Positions 16,977-26,493 are shown, numbered from the stretch's first letter. The stretch: DNA of 64,000 nucleotides from Natronomonas gomsonensis (GCF_024300825.1 NZ_CP101323.1:2542001-2606000), one strand, 5' to 3'. Notes: generated from the sequence alone by a model not told the origin. Numbers and translations: made by a program.

Positions 16977-17888
16977 ATGCGCGTCGTCTCACTGCTGCCC
17001 TCGGCGACCGAAATCGTCTACGCCCTCGGCGTCGAACCCGTCGGAACCTCCCACGAGTGCGATTACCCGCCGGAAGCGACCGGGGTGCCGTCCGTCGTCG
17101 AATCCCGAATCGACGCCTCCGCGTCCAGCGCCGACATCGACCAACAGGTCCAACAGGCCGAATCTGACGGCGGCGTCTACGCCATCGACCGCGAGGCGCT
17201 GTCCGAAGCCAACCCCGACCTCGTCATCTCACAGGGCATCTGTGAGGTGTGTGCCGTCGACACCGTCGTCGTCGAGGAGGCCATTGCGGACCTTGGATTG
17301 GACTGTGAGTTGCTGACGACCGACCCCCACAGCCTCGGTGACATCTTCGAAGACATCGAGCGAATCGGTGCGGCGCTGGGTCGGGAGGAGCGCGCCGAGA
17401 GCCTCCTCGCCGACCTCCGTGGTCGCGTCGAGGCGGTCGAAGAGCGCGTCAGCGACACGGACGACCGACCGGAGGTGGCCATCCTCGATTGGCTCGACCC
17501 CGCGATGGTCGCCGGCCACTGGGTACCCGAGTTGGTCGAGTTGGCCGGCGGCCGCTACGGACTCGCCGACCCCGGCGACGCCTCGACGCCGCGGGAGTGG
17601 GCCGAAATCCGCGAGTACGACCCCGACGTCCTCGTCGCGGCGCCGTGTGGGTTCGAACTGGAACAGACGTTCGAGAACCTCACGGACCTGACCGACCGGC
17701 CGAGGTTCGACGACCTCCGGGCGGTTGAGACCAACCGCGCCTACGCGATGGACGGCCACCACCTGATGAACCGACCCGGGCCGCGGGTCGTCGACACACT
17801 GGAGACGCTGGCGGCACTGCTGCATCCCGAGACGTTCGAAGCGCCCGAGGAGTGGGCGGCACGACCGCTCGCCCGGACGACGGTATGA
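16977..17888 (+). CDS. BtuF-like cobalamin-binding protein without signal peptide
   Basis: A 303-residue protein of the class III substrate-binding fold (BtuF/FhuD type). It starts directly with VVSLLPSATEIVYALG, a core strand of the fold, so there is no export signal and it may be cytoplasmic. The pairs LVISQGIC and PDVLVAAPCGF mark the two lobes. Haloarchaea carry such leaderless forms, often annotated cobalamin-binding. It overlaps the JAMM gene by ATGA, which suggests co-translation though no shared role is known. Confidence 0.75.
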   Translation: MRVVSLLPSATEIVYALGVEPVGTSHECDYPPEATGVPSVVESRIDASASSADIDQQVQQAESDGGVYAIDREALSEANPDLVISQGICEVCAVDTVVVEEAIADLGLDCELLTTDPHSLGDIFEDIERIGAALGREERAESLLADLRGRVEAVEERVSDTDDRPEVAILDWLDPAMVAGHWVPELVELAGGRYGLADPGDASTPREWAEIREYDPDVLVAAPCGFELEQTFENLTDLTDRPRFDDLRAVETNRAYAMDGHHLMNRPGPRVVDTLETLAALLHPETFEAPEEWAARPLARTTV

Positions 17889-18295
17889 CACTGTCGTTGC
17901 CGTCGGAACTCAGAGGGGAGATACTCGCCCACGCCCGCGAGGGCGCCCCCGAGGAAGTCGTCGGCGTGTTGGCCGGTGACCACGGCACCGAAACATCGAC
18001 TGTTCAGCGGTGCTATCGGGCCGACAACGCCGCTGCGACGCCGCGGACGCGCTACGAAATCGCACCGACCGAGGAACTCGACCTCCTGGAACGCATCGAC
18101 GCGGCGGGATTGGACGTGGTCGGCTTCTATCACTCCCACCCTCGGGGGCCGGCCGAACCGAGCGACACCGACGCCCGACTGGCGGCGTGGCCCGACCGCT
18201 CCTACGTCATCGTCTCGCTTTCTGGCGATGCAGAACTCGGCAGTTGGCGCTGGCGCGGCGAGCGATTCGAGCGCGAGGAGATACGCGCCCCCTGA
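17885..18295 (+). CDS. JAMM/MPN+ metalloprotease, desampylase-like
   Basis: A 136-residue protein. It has the full JAMM signature: a Glu near residue 24 (APEEVVG) and HSHPRGPAEPSDTD with His83, His85, Ser93 and Asp96. Haloferax HvJAMM1 with this architecture removes ubiquitin-like SAMP proteins from targets, so isopeptide cleavage is the likely role. The start is the ATG in an ATGA overlap with the previous gene; an earlier in-frame start would lie inside that gene. It faces the E1 gene at only 6 nt. Confidence 0.85.
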   Translation: MTLSLPSELRGEILAHAREGAPEEVVGVLAGDHGTETSTVQRCYRADNAAATPRTRYEIAPTEELDLLERIDAAGLDVVGFYHSHPRGPAEPSDTDARLAAWPDRSYVIVSLSGDAELGSWRWRGERFEREEIRAP

Positions 18296-18301
18296 GACCG
18301 C

Positions 18302-19120
18302 TCAGATGGCGCAGGTCTCGGTGTACTCCACGTCGTGTATCGACTCGATTCCCCCCTCACCGTCGCCACAGACCGGACAGTCGGGGCGTCGCTCGATTGT
18401 GATTTCCTCGAAGGTCATGTCACCGGCGTCGTAGAACAGCATCCGACCGTCGAGCGTCTCGCCGTAGCCGAGGACGAGTTTGACGGCTTCGGTCGCCTGA
18501 ATGCAGCCGACCGTTCCGGGAAGCACGCCGAGGACACCGGCCGTCGCACAGTCGGGGACGGTGCCCGCCGGTGGCGCCTCGGGGAACAGACACCGATAGC
18601 AGGGGCCGTCGTCGTTCGCTTCGAACGTCGTTATCTGCCCCTCGAAGCGGAGAATCGCTCCGTGGGCGAAGGGGACGCCTGCGAGCGTACACGCGTCGTT
18701 GACGAGATACCGCGTCGCGAAGTTATCCGAACCGTCGACGACCACGTCGTAGGCTTCGAGCAGGCCCTCGATGTTGTCGGCGGTGACGCGCGTTTCGTGT
18801 GTCTCGACGGTCACGTCGGGGTTCTGTCGTTCGACGAACTCGCGGGCGGAGTCGACTTTCGGCCGCCCCACGTCGGTGTCGCCGTGGATGACCTGTCGCT
18901 GGAGGTTCGACCGCTCGACCACGTCGTCGTCGGCGATGCCGAGCGTGCCGACGCCCGCGGCGGCGAGATACTGGATAATGGGTGAGCCGAGGCCGCCCGC
19001 CCCGATGCACAGCACGTTCGCATCGAGGAGTTTCTTCTGTCCCTCCGGCCCCACGCCGTCCATGATGATGTGTCGGGAGTAGCGGTCGAGTTGCTCGGCA
19101 TCCAACGAGAGGTCTGTCAT
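18302..19120 (-). CDS. ubaA: SAMP-activating E1-like enzyme UbaA (MoeB/ThiF family)
   Basis: A 272-residue adenylyltransferase that activates the C-terminal glycine of SAMP and MoaD-like proteins for protein conjugation, tRNA thiolation and molybdopterin synthesis. ATP-binding GAGGLGS (residues 40-46), SNLQRQ, the catalytic Cys191 (VPDCATAG), and zinc pairs C174/C177 and C248/C251 are all present. The ATG at 19120 is chosen; the longer frame adds 18 unrelated residues. Convergent with the desampylase gene. Confidence 0.9.
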   Translation of the reverse strand: MTDLSLDAEQLDRYSRHIIMDGVGPEGQKKLLDANVLCIGAGGLGSPIIQYLAAAGVGTLGIADDDVVERSNLQRQVIHGDTDVGRPKVDSAREFVERQNPDVTVETHETRVTADNIEGLLEAYDVVVDGSDNFATRYLVNDACTLAGVPFAHGAILRFEGQITTFEANDDGPCYRCLFPEAPPAGTVPDCATAGVLGVLPGTVGCIQATEAVKLVLGYGETLDGRMLFYDAGDMTFEEITIERRPDCPVCGDGEGGIESIHDVEYTETCAI

Positions 19121-19222
19121 GCCTCGCCATAGCGGTCGGAAATATAAATCCCCGAGGGTGGCCGCACCACTCACGAGCGTCGATTCGACTCGAAAACCGG
19201 AGTTTCAGCGTTGTGGTGCGGT

Positions 19223-19963
19223 TCAGTACTCGGGTTCGTCTCGGCTCTGTCGGAGCATCAACACGACGAGCGCAATCGGCGAGAGGAACGCGAGAACGAG
19301 TGCGATGCCGTACAGCGCCAACACGTCGTTGTCGGGGAGGCCGCTGTTGTCGCCCCCGCTCTCGCCACCGTTTCCACCGTCGCTGCCGTCGCTTTCGCCG
19401 TCTCCGCCCTCGCTGCCGCCGTCGCTGCCGTCGCCGCTGCTGCCGCCACCGCTGTCGCCACCGTCGGCCATCCCCATCTCGCCTTCGGTGATGTCGGGCG
19501 TTCCCTCGCCGCTGCCGACGGCGACGGCGCCTTTCATGCCCTGTGTCTGGTGGGGTTCACAGACGTACGTCGAGATGCCGTCACTCTCGAAGGTGACCGA
19601 GTAGGTCGTACCGGTGGTGTCGGTGAGTTCGCTGCCGTATCGCTCGCCGGACTCCTTTTCGACGACGTTGTGGAACCCCTGGTCCCACTCCCAGATAACC
19701 GTCGTCCCGGGGTCGACGTGAATCGCCGGCGGGTCGAAAACGAGGTTGCCGCCGGGGCCGACCGTGACTCGAACCTCGTCCTCGCCGGTCCGGTCGACGG
19801 TGCCTTCGAAGTTCGGTACGCCTTCGAACCAACCGCCGTAGTCGAACTCCTCCTGTGCGTATGCAGTCGTCGCCGAGGCCGACGCGGCGGCGGCCGCCGT
19901 CGCGCCAGCAGTAACGCGGACGAAGTCCCGTCGGCTCACGCCACCGGTGTCGTTCGTGGACAT
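19223..19963 (-). CDS. Halocyanin-domain protein with C-terminal membrane anchor
   Basis: A 246-residue blue copper protein. A Tat signal (SRRDFVRVTAGA) is followed by one halocyanin domain with copper ligands His (FHNV), Cys and His (YVCEPHQTQGM) and Met. A Gly/Ser/Asp repeat linker of about 50 residues leads to a C-terminal hydrophobic helix and a short charged tail. It should sit on the outer face of the membrane as an electron carrier. The linker is low-complexity DNA as well. Confidence 0.85.
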   Translation of the reverse strand: MSTNDTGGVSRRDFVRVTAGATAAAAASASATTAYAQEEFDYGGWFEGVPNFEGTVDRTGEDEVRVTVGPGGNLVFDPPAIHVDPGTTVIWEWDQGFHNVVEKESGERYGSELTDTTGTTYSVTFESDGISTYVCEPHQTQGMKGAVAVGSGEGTPDITEGEMGMADGGDSGGGSSGDGSDGGSEGGDGESDGSDGGNGGESGGDNSGLPDNDVLALYGIALVLAFLSPIALVVLMLRQSRDEPEY

Positions 19964-20025
19964 CCTTGTCGCCGCTTGTCGGGCGCGTTATATGAGGATT
20001 ATCACTTCGAATTCCGCTGCGTGAA

Positions 20026-20418
20026 TCACTCCGATTCGAAATCCAACGCGGCGGAGTTGATGCAGAACCGCTTACCGGTCGGTTCCGGCCCGTCGTCGAA
20101 GACGTGTCCGAGATGGCCTTCACAGCGGGCACAGACGACCTCGGTACGGACCATCCCGTGGCTGCGGTCTTCGCGTAACTCGACAGCGCTTTCCTCGGCG
20201 TCGTAGAAGGAGGGCCACCCCGAGTTCGAGTCGAACTTCGTCTCCGAGTCGAAGAGGACGGCGCCACAGCCGGCACAGCAGTAGTTGCCGTCGTCGTCCT
20301 TGCCGAGGTACTCGCCGGTGAACTTCGGTTCTGTGGCCTGCTCGCGGAGGATACGGTACTCCTCGTCGGTCAGCACCTCGCGCCACTCCTCGTCGGTCCG
20401 TGGTATGTCGTCGGCCAT
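20026..20418 (-). CDS. msrB: Peptide-methionine (R)-S-oxide reductase
   Basis: A 130-residue MsrB that repairs methionine-R-sulfoxide. Zinc-binding pairs CAGC and CARC, the FDSNSGWPSFYD signature, the GHLGHVFDDGP motif and the terminal RFCINSAAL with the catalytic Cys are visible. The ATG at 20418 gives the usual archaeal length; the longer frame adds an Arg-rich shadow. The partner msrA lies 3 kb away. Confidence 0.92.
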   Translation of the reverse strand: MADDIPRTDEEWREVLTDEEYRILREQATEPKFTGEYLGKDDDGNYCCAGCGAVLFDSETKFDSNSGWPSFYDAEESAVELREDRSHGMVRTEVVCARCEGHLGHVFDDGPEPTGKRFCINSAALDFESE

Positions 20419-20507
20419 ACCCCGCTTTGGGGAGCCAGCGGCTTCCGACTTCCGGCGGCGCGCTCGACGCCGCAAGGACAAAGAGGGCTCCGGCGGTGTC
20501 TCCGGAT

Positions 20508-20687
20508 ATGCGAGACGAAGCGGTGATTCGGGAGCGAATCGCGGAACTGGAGGCCCAGTACGACGACTACGACCCGCCGTCCTCGGAGTTCGAGGACACC
20601 GCCGAGGTCGCCATCCTCCGGGCCATCGAGGAACTGGAATGGGTCTTAGAGGAGTACGACGAGACAGCCGGGTTCACCACCTCCTGA
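20508..20687 (+). CDS. Small acidic helical protein, 59 residues
   Basis: MRDEAVIRERIAELEAQYDD starts a short, very acidic protein made of two predicted amphipathic helices, perhaps a coiled coil. No family recognised. Codon use and a normal start context favour a real gene. Confidence 0.5.
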   Translation: MRDEAVIRERIAELEAQYDDYDPPSSEFEDTAEVAILRAIEELEWVLEEYDETAGFTTS

Positions 20688-20730
20688 CCGCGAGGGAAGG
20701 CTTAACGGACGACCCAGCGTACTGTTCGGT

Positions 20731-21147
20731 ATGACTCTCCTACAGCGCGTGGTCGTCCCGGTTGCGACCGAAGACGACGCGGCCGAGACGTGTGCGGCGC
20801 TTTCGCCGTATCTCGACGAAATCGAGCAGGTCGTCGCGGTCCACGTCATCGAGAAGGCCGGCGGCGGCATCGACAAGGCGCCGCTGGAGAAACGCCAAGA
20901 AGACGCCGAAGCCATCCTCGATGTCGTCGAAGACGCCCTCGGCGACGACGTGCCCGTCGAGCGGGATACGGCGTACGGAACCGATGTCGTCGAGACGCTG
21001 TTGGCGGAGGCGAACGGTCACGACGCGACGGCTATCGCCTTCGTCGCTCGCGAGGGAAGTCGACTCGTTCGACTGCTGTCGGGCGATACGTCGGTCCGAC
21101 TCGTCACCGAGGCGACGCTGCCGGTCGTCGCGCTACCGAACGAGTGA
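20731..21147 (+). CDS. UspA-domain protein, permease-associated
   Basis: A 138-residue universal stress protein fold (VVVPVATEDDAAET; AVHVIEKAGGGIDKAP; ALPNE at the end). The ATP-binding G-2x-G-9x-G motif is not complete (FVAREGSRLVRLLSGD), so nucleotide binding may be altered. It is followed after 10 nt by another Usp gene and then an APC permease. In many haloarchaea such Usp domains are fused to the C-terminus of cationic amino-acid permeases; here they are separate. A clear paralogue lies at 38442. Confidence 0.75.
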   Translation: MTLLQRVVVPVATEDDAAETCAALSPYLDEIEQVVAVHVIEKAGGGIDKAPLEKRQEDAEAILDVVEDALGDDVPVERDTAYGTDVVETLLAEANGHDATAIAFVAREGSRLVRLLSGDTSVRLVTEATLPVVALPNE

Positions 21148-21157
21148 GGCAGTCGCC

Positions 21158-21721
21158 GTGAGGACCACCGACGAGCGGGCGACCGAACACGAGAGACCGA
21201 CCGTGATGGTCGCGCTGTCGAACCCCCGAACCGAACCGGCGCTGGTTTCGCTCGCGGCGGTGTGGGCGAAACACCACGACGGGCGGGTCCTCGCGATACA
21301 TATCGTTCAGGTACCGGACCAGACGGCCCTGTCGGCCGCCGCGAAGAACCGCGAGCGAATCGACGCCGAGTCCGCCGAGCTGCTCGCGACCGCCAATGCC
21401 GACGCCGAAGCCGCCGGCGTCCCCATCGAGACGAAGACGGTACTCTCCCATCGCGGCCTCGCGGAGGTGTTCGACGCGGCACGAACGAACGACGCCGACG
21501 CCAAATTGCTGGTCGAGACGGGTGACGTGGAGGCGGCAATCGAAGCGGCGGCCGCAGACCACACCCTCGTCGTCGTCGGCGCGACTGAACGTGGGTTGCT
21601 CGCTCGCGTCGTCGGCGGGTCGCTCGCGCTGTCGGTGCTCGAAGACATCGAAACTCCGGTGGTACTCGCCGAACGACCGACTTCGCGGTCGCTTCGCGAA
21701 CGGCTGTTTCGGCGCCGGTAG
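21158..21721 (+). CDS. UspA-domain protein, permease-associated
   Basis: A 187-residue Usp-like protein starting from a GTG at 21158, 10 nt after the previous stop. It contains VMVALSNPRTEPALVSLA, AIHIVQVPDQ and VVVGATERGLLARVVGGSLA, the last resembling the phosphate-binding loop of the family. It ends SLRERLFRRR. Because the fold and tail match the soluble part of haloarchaeal APC permeases, it is probably a regulatory component of the permease downstream. Confidence 0.7.
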   Translation: MRTTDERATEHERPTVMVALSNPRTEPALVSLAAVWAKHHDGRVLAIHIVQVPDQTALSAAAKNRERIDAESAELLATANADAEAAGVPIETKTVLSHRGLAEVFDAARTNDADAKLLVETGDVEAAIEAAAADHTLVVVGATERGLLARVVGGSLALSVLEDIETPVVLAERPTSRSLRERLFRRR

Positions 21722-21799
21722 CGGTTGTCCCTGATAAACGACGGCTGAAAATTGGAGATACACTAAAGGCGGTTGCGTGGTACGGTCCGACACACCACG

Positions 21800-23266
21800 A
21801 TGTCAGCCGACGAATACAAACTGATAGACGAACAGGTCGGACTCTGGGGTGCGGTCGCACTCTTGGTCGGGACGGCGCTGGGCATGAGCATCTTCATCGT
21901 CCCGACGCAGATGGCCGCGGCGGCCGGCCCGAGTATCACCGTCGCGATTCTCGTCTCCATCGTCCCGATGGTGCTCGGGGTACTGTTGCTGTTACAACTC
22001 GGCGGGGCGATTCCCGTCGCCGGCGGTATCTACGTCTACGGCTCGCGGCTGGTCGGCCCCTTCTGGGGGATGCTCGGCGTCTCGGTACCGGTGCTCGCGG
22101 TGTGGTCGTACCTACTCTTTGCCGCCGTCGGCTTCTCGGATTACCTCAACGGCTTGCTGGACACCCTCGGTATGGGGTCGGTCCCGACCGTCGCGGCGGT
22201 GTGGGGACTGCTCGGCCTGTTTCTCGTATTGAACTACGTCGGCGTCCAAATCGTCACGAAGGTCCAAATCGCGTTCGTCATCGCACTCATCCTCGGGATG
22301 GTCGCCTTCGTCGTCAGCGGGATTCCACACGTCGACACCGCGAACTACACGCCTGTGTTCCCCTCCGGCGAGGGCCAACCGTTCGCCGACAGTTTCGCGC
22401 CGTTCCTGCTGGCCGTCGTCACGCTGTATATCCCCTTCCAGGGGTTCGGCATGATAATCGAAATCGGCGAGGAACTCGAAAATCCCGTCGAGAACATCCC
22501 GCGCGTCCTCGCCATCGGGATGGCCATCGTGACGGTGCTCTCGATAGCTATCGTGTTCACGCTCATCGGGGCGATTCCGCTGGAGAACATGACCGTCTCG
22601 GGTGAACTCGGCGGCGAACCCGTCGAAGGCGGCCTCGCCGCGGTCGCGACGGGCGTCCTTCCGACGCCGATACTGCTGGTCGTCGGCGTCTCGGCGCTCA
22701 TCGCCGCCGCGACGACCGTCAACACGCTGTTTACCTCCTACTCCCGAACCGTGATGCGGGCGGCCCGCGACGAGGTCGTCCCCGACGTGTTCGCGTCGGT
22801 CCACGACGACTACAACACGCCACACCGCGCCATCCTTCTGTTCGGCATCCCGCCGTTGCTCGCGGCGCCGTTCGTCGGCCAACTCGACGCCATCACGCCG
22901 CCCGACGTACTCGACTGGCTCGTCGTCGTCGTGGTCACCGGCATCTTCATCGCCTTCGCCATCGGCGGCGTCGCGCTGTGGAACCTCCCGAAGGTGTTCC
23001 CCCAACGCTACGAGTACTCCATCTACAAGCTCCCGATGCCCGTCCTCCGAATCGTCGCCGTCGGCAACGTCGTCGTCTCGGTGGCGTTCACCGTCCTCGT
23101 CGTCTCCAGTGCGCCCTCGGCGTTCGCCGTCGTCCTCGCGTGGATGGCGCTGTCGGCCGCGCTGTACTTCTACCGCATCCGCGCCTACGACAAGAAGGGC
23201 GTCGACCTCAAAGAGCGGATGGCACTGTTGCACAAACACGAACAGGTCGGCGGGTCGGACGACTGA
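21800..23266 (+). CDS. APC family amino-acid permease
   Basis: A 488-residue membrane protein with about 12 hydrophobic helices. The first begins LWGAVALLVGTALGMSIFIVP, the conserved unwound TM1 region of APC transporters, and GFGMIIEIGEELENP in the centre is the TM6 region. The C-terminal soluble tail is short, so the Usp domain usually fused there is missing; two Usp genes just upstream may replace it. The ATG at 21800 is used rather than a GTG at 21773. Substrate not predictable. Confidence 0.85.
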   Translation: MSADEYKLIDEQVGLWGAVALLVGTALGMSIFIVPTQMAAAAGPSITVAILVSIVPMVLGVLLLLQLGGAIPVAGGIYVYGSRLVGPFWGMLGVSVPVLAVWSYLLFAAVGFSDYLNGLLDTLGMGSVPTVAAVWGLLGLFLVLNYVGVQIVTKVQIAFVIALILGMVAFVVSGIPHVDTANYTPVFPSGEGQPFADSFAPFLLAVVTLYIPFQGFGMIIEIGEELENPVENIPRVLAIGMAIVTVLSIAIVFTLIGAIPLENMTVSGELGGEPVEGGLAAVATGVLPTPILLVVGVSALIAAATTVNTLFTSYSRTVMRAARDEVVPDVFASVHDDYNTPHRAILLFGIPPLLAAPFVGQLDAITPPDVLDWLVVVVVTGIFIAFAIGGVALWNLPKVFPQRYEYSIYKLPMPVLRIVAVGNVVVSVAFTVLVVSSAPSAFAVVLAWMALSAALYFYRIRAYDKKGVDLKERMALLHKHEQVGGSDD

Positions 23267-23314
23267 ATCCCCGCCGACCACCAATTGAAGCATCTCGAAC
23301 TCCTATCGGAAGCC

Positions 23315-23842
<528 letters not shown>

Positions 23843-23893
23843 AGACGGCGGCCGTCCCGCATCTCTTTGTACCCTGGGGGAGACATTCCGTCC

Positions 23894-24325
23894 ATGTACG
23901 ACCGGATTCTTCTCCCGACCGATGGCAGCGACGCGAGCAACCGCGCAGTCGAGGAAGCCATCGGACTCGCCGAAGCGACGGGCGCGGAACTGCACGTCCT
24001 GTTCGTCGTCGAAGACATCCCCTACGCCCCGGAGATGATGGACGACGAGGTCGAAGCACGGCTTCGGAAAATCGGCGAGGACGCCCTCGAAGAGATTCGC
24101 ACCCGCGCCGACAAGGCCGGCGTCGAAGTCGTCACCGACCTCGAAGAGGGGGCGCCGCATACGGCTATCCTCGGGTACGCCGACGAGGCCGACATCGACG
24201 CCATCGTGATGGGCACACACGGTCGAAGCGGGCTGGACCGCTACCTGCTCGGGAGCGTCACCGAACGCATCGTCCGCACCGCGGACGTGCCGGTGTTGAC
24301 CGTCCGGATGTCTTCGGAGGGGTAG
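23894..24325 (+). CDS. Universal stress protein UspA
   Basis: A 143-residue classical Usp with an intact ATP-binding motif: ILLPTDGSD at the start and GTHGRSGLDRYLLGSVTERIVRTADVPVL near the end, giving the G-2x-G-9x-G-S/T pattern. Cytoplasmic stress-related protein; probably a dimer. Monocistronic. Confidence 0.88.
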   Translation: MYDRILLPTDGSDASNRAVEEAIGLAEATGAELHVLFVVEDIPYAPEMMDDEVEARLRKIGEDALEEIRTRADKAGVEVVTDLEEGAPHTAILGYADEADIDAIVMGTHGRSGLDRYLLGSVTERIVRTADVPVLTVRMSSEG

Positions 24326-24329
24326 CCGT

Positions 24330-24587
24330 TCAGCGCAGGCCGAAGGAACGAAGCGAGCCGTAGGCGGCCAGCGCCGACAGCGCCACGGCGCCAGCCGCGA
24401 CGCCGAGGAAAAGCGGGTCGGTCCGCACGCCGTACACCGCCGCCTGCAGCGCGCCGAAGCCGGACATCGCCGACAGCCACAGCAACGCGAGCCCGCCCAA
24501 CGCGCCGCGGACGGTGACCCAGCCGTCGCCCGGCCCCTCGCTCGGGGCGTCGGCGTCGATTTCGCCGTCGTCCGTCCCGGATTCCAT
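24330..24587 (-). CDS. Small two-helix membrane protein
   Basis: An 85-residue protein with an acidic N-terminus (ESGTDDGEIDADAP) and two hydrophobic helices separated by a short loop. No recognised domain. The ATG at 24587 fits; the longer frame is antisense to the enoyl-CoA hydratase gene. Confidence 0.5.
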   Translation of the reverse strand: MESGTDDGEIDADAPSEGPGDGWVTVRGALGGLALLWLSAMSGFGALQAAVYGVRTDPLFLGVAAGAVALSALAAYGSLRSFGLR

Positions 24588-24668
24588 ACCACGACGAGGG
24601 GCGTCGCGCCGATAAGCCCTCTCCCTCGCGATACACAGAGTAAAGTCACTGGCCTCGGGGGAACGTCT

Positions 24669-25436
24669 ATGAGCGTCGAGTTGACCCGCGACGGTGCCGT
24701 TGCGACCATCACGATATCGAACCCCGAACGAAAAAACGCAGTCGACGCCCCGGCGTCGAAGGAGATGGCCGAACACGTCCACGACGCCGCCTACGACGAC
24801 TCGGTTCGCTGTGTCGTCGTCACCGGCGAGGGTGACGCCTTCTGTTCCGGCCTCGATTTGGCCGGCGACATGGGCGGTGGCAGTCCCGCCGCGGAACTCG
24901 AACACGGACTCAACGCCATCGCCAGCGGCCTGATTCGGATGGAGAAACCGACCGTCGCGAAGGTTCCCGGCCCCGCAGTCGGCGCCGGCGGGTCGCTGGC
25001 GGCGGCCTGTGACTTCGTCTACGCCGCCGAGGACGCCTTTTTCGAGTGGGGCTTTACGAACATCGGCCTCGCTCCCGACACGGGCGCCACATACGTCCTG
25101 CCGCGACTCGTCGGCGTCCGGAAGGCCCTGGAGTTGCTCATCACCGGCGACCGAATCGGCGCCGAGGAGGCCGTCGAGTTGGGCGTCGCAAACGACGCGG
25201 TGCCGGCCGAGGAACTCGACTCGTTTGTCGCCGAGCGCGTCGAGACGCTCGCCGGCCGGCCGACGATGGCCGTCGGCGCCGCGAAACGACTCGTCTACCG
25301 GAGCCACCAGCGCTCCTTAGAGGAGACGCTTCGGGAGGAGGCGCTGGCCCAAGAGACGATGATAGACAGCGACGACTTCGCAGAGGGCGTCGCGGCGTTC
25401 ATGGCCGACCGCGACCCGGAGTTCGAGGGGCAGTAG
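24669..25436 (+). CDS. Enoyl-CoA hydratase/isomerase family protein
   Basis: A 255-residue crotonase-fold protein. The oxyanion-hole segment AFCSGLDLAGDMGG and the second one VGAGGSLAAACDFVYAAEDA are clear. The position of the second catalytic Glu is occupied in GLAPDTGATYVLPRLVG by Asp/Gly, so true hydratase activity is uncertain and an isomerase or other crotonase reaction is possible. No fatty-acid genes adjoin it. Confidence 0.82.
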   Translation: MSVELTRDGAVATITISNPERKNAVDAPASKEMAEHVHDAAYDDSVRCVVVTGEGDAFCSGLDLAGDMGGGSPAAELEHGLNAIASGLIRMEKPTVAKVPGPAVGAGGSLAAACDFVYAAEDAFFEWGFTNIGLAPDTGATYVLPRLVGVRKALELLITGDRIGAEEAVELGVANDAVPAEELDSFVAERVETLAGRPTMAVGAAKRLVYRSHQRSLEETLREEALAQETMIDSDDFAEGVAAFMADRDPEFEGQ

Positions 25437-25545
25437 CGCCCTCCTGCGGTTGCCTCTGGGGTGGTCCGTGTCGACTAATGACATAAACCACCCCGCATTC
25501 GAGGCAGTAGGACGATTCTGTAGTAGGTGTCACGTGTAGTCGACC

Positions 25546-26493
25546 ATGACACAGATTCGCGACGACAGCCGAGAGATGCGCATCAGCGAGGACACCGTCG
25601 GTGGTGGCTACTTCCGACACGCCGTCTACAACCACTGGGACCCCTACGAGGACATCTCCCAGGAACTCATCGAACAGGACCGCGAGCGAGCGATGTCGAT
25701 GGACGGCGACGAGGAGGAGTTCTTCGACGTGGCGCAGTACCTCGCGCTGTTCGGCGCGGGCGAGGAGGCGGTCACCGAGGACCTCGCGCCGCTGATGATT
25801 GCACTCGGAGACATCAACGACCAGATGTTCGTCTCCAGCCAGATTTACGAGGAGGCCAAACACACCCAGTTCTTCGACCGCTACTGGCGGGAGGTCATCT
25901 ATCCGGTCGCCGAGGAGCGCGGCTGGGAGAAAATCGCCCCCACCGACCAGCGGTTCTTCCCGGATGGCTACATCGAGCTGTTCGACCGCACCGAGGAAGC
26001 CATGCAAACGCTTCTGACCGACGACACCCCCGAAAACCGCGTGCGGGCGTACTGCCACTACCACCTCGTCGTCGAGAGCATTCTCGCCCAGACCGGCTAC
26101 TACGGCCTCACGACCGCACTCGGGCCCGACGACGACGACCCGCTGACGCCGCCGGACCGCGAGACGCCGCACCTCGAAGGCCTCGTGAAGGGAATCAACT
26201 ACATCCGGAGCGACGAGGGTCGACACGTCGGCTTCGGGATGCAGAAAGTCCAGAAACACCTCGCCGAGGACGGCGTCGACGAAGCGGTCGTCCAAGAGAC
26301 GCTGATGGAGTTGATGCCGATGGTCGCCGAAACCGTCTCGGTCGGCGACAGCGTCATCGACCCGATGCCGCTCGTCAACTACGCTCGCGACAAACTCACC
26401 CGCCGCATCGACATCATCACCGACGCACAGGCCGAGATTCCGGACGTCGAGGAACTCGTCAAACTCGACGACGAACCTGCGGCCGCCGACTGA
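25546..26493 (+). CDS. R2lox-like ligand-binding oxidase (ribonucleotide reductase R2 fold)
   Basis: A 315-residue ferritin-like di-metal protein, usually annotated ribonucleotide reductase beta. Ligands are visible as E74, E103/H106 (EEAKH), E177 and E224/H227 (DEGRH). V76 two residues after the first Glu and Y172 five residues before E177 match the Val-Tyr ether cross-link positions of R2lox proteins (V71 and Y162 in the Mycobacterium protein, from memory). No gene for the large subunit is nearby. R2lox enzymes carry a Mn/Fe cofactor and a bound fatty acid; the reaction is unknown. Confidence 0.75.
   Translation: MTQIRDDSREMRISEDTVGGGYFRHAVYNHWDPYEDISQELIEQDRERAMSMDGDEEEFFDVAQYLALFGAGEEAVTEDLAPLMIALGDINDQMFVSSQIYEEAKHTQFFDRYWREVIYPVAEERGWEKIAPTDQRFFPDGYIELFDRTEEAMQTLLTDDTPENRVRAYCHYHLVVESILAQTGYYGLTTALGPDDDDPLTPPDRETPHLEGLVKGINYIRSDEGRHVGFGMQKVQKHLAEDGVDEAVVQETLMELMPMVAETVSVGDSVIDPMPLVNYARDKLTRRIDIITDAQAEIPDVEELVKLDDEPAAAD

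Noticed and set aside
22112-23293. 393-residue open frame antisense to the APC permease
   Set aside because: Low-complexity Arg/Asp/His composition typical of GC-rich shadow frames; the plus-strand permease has clear family motifs.
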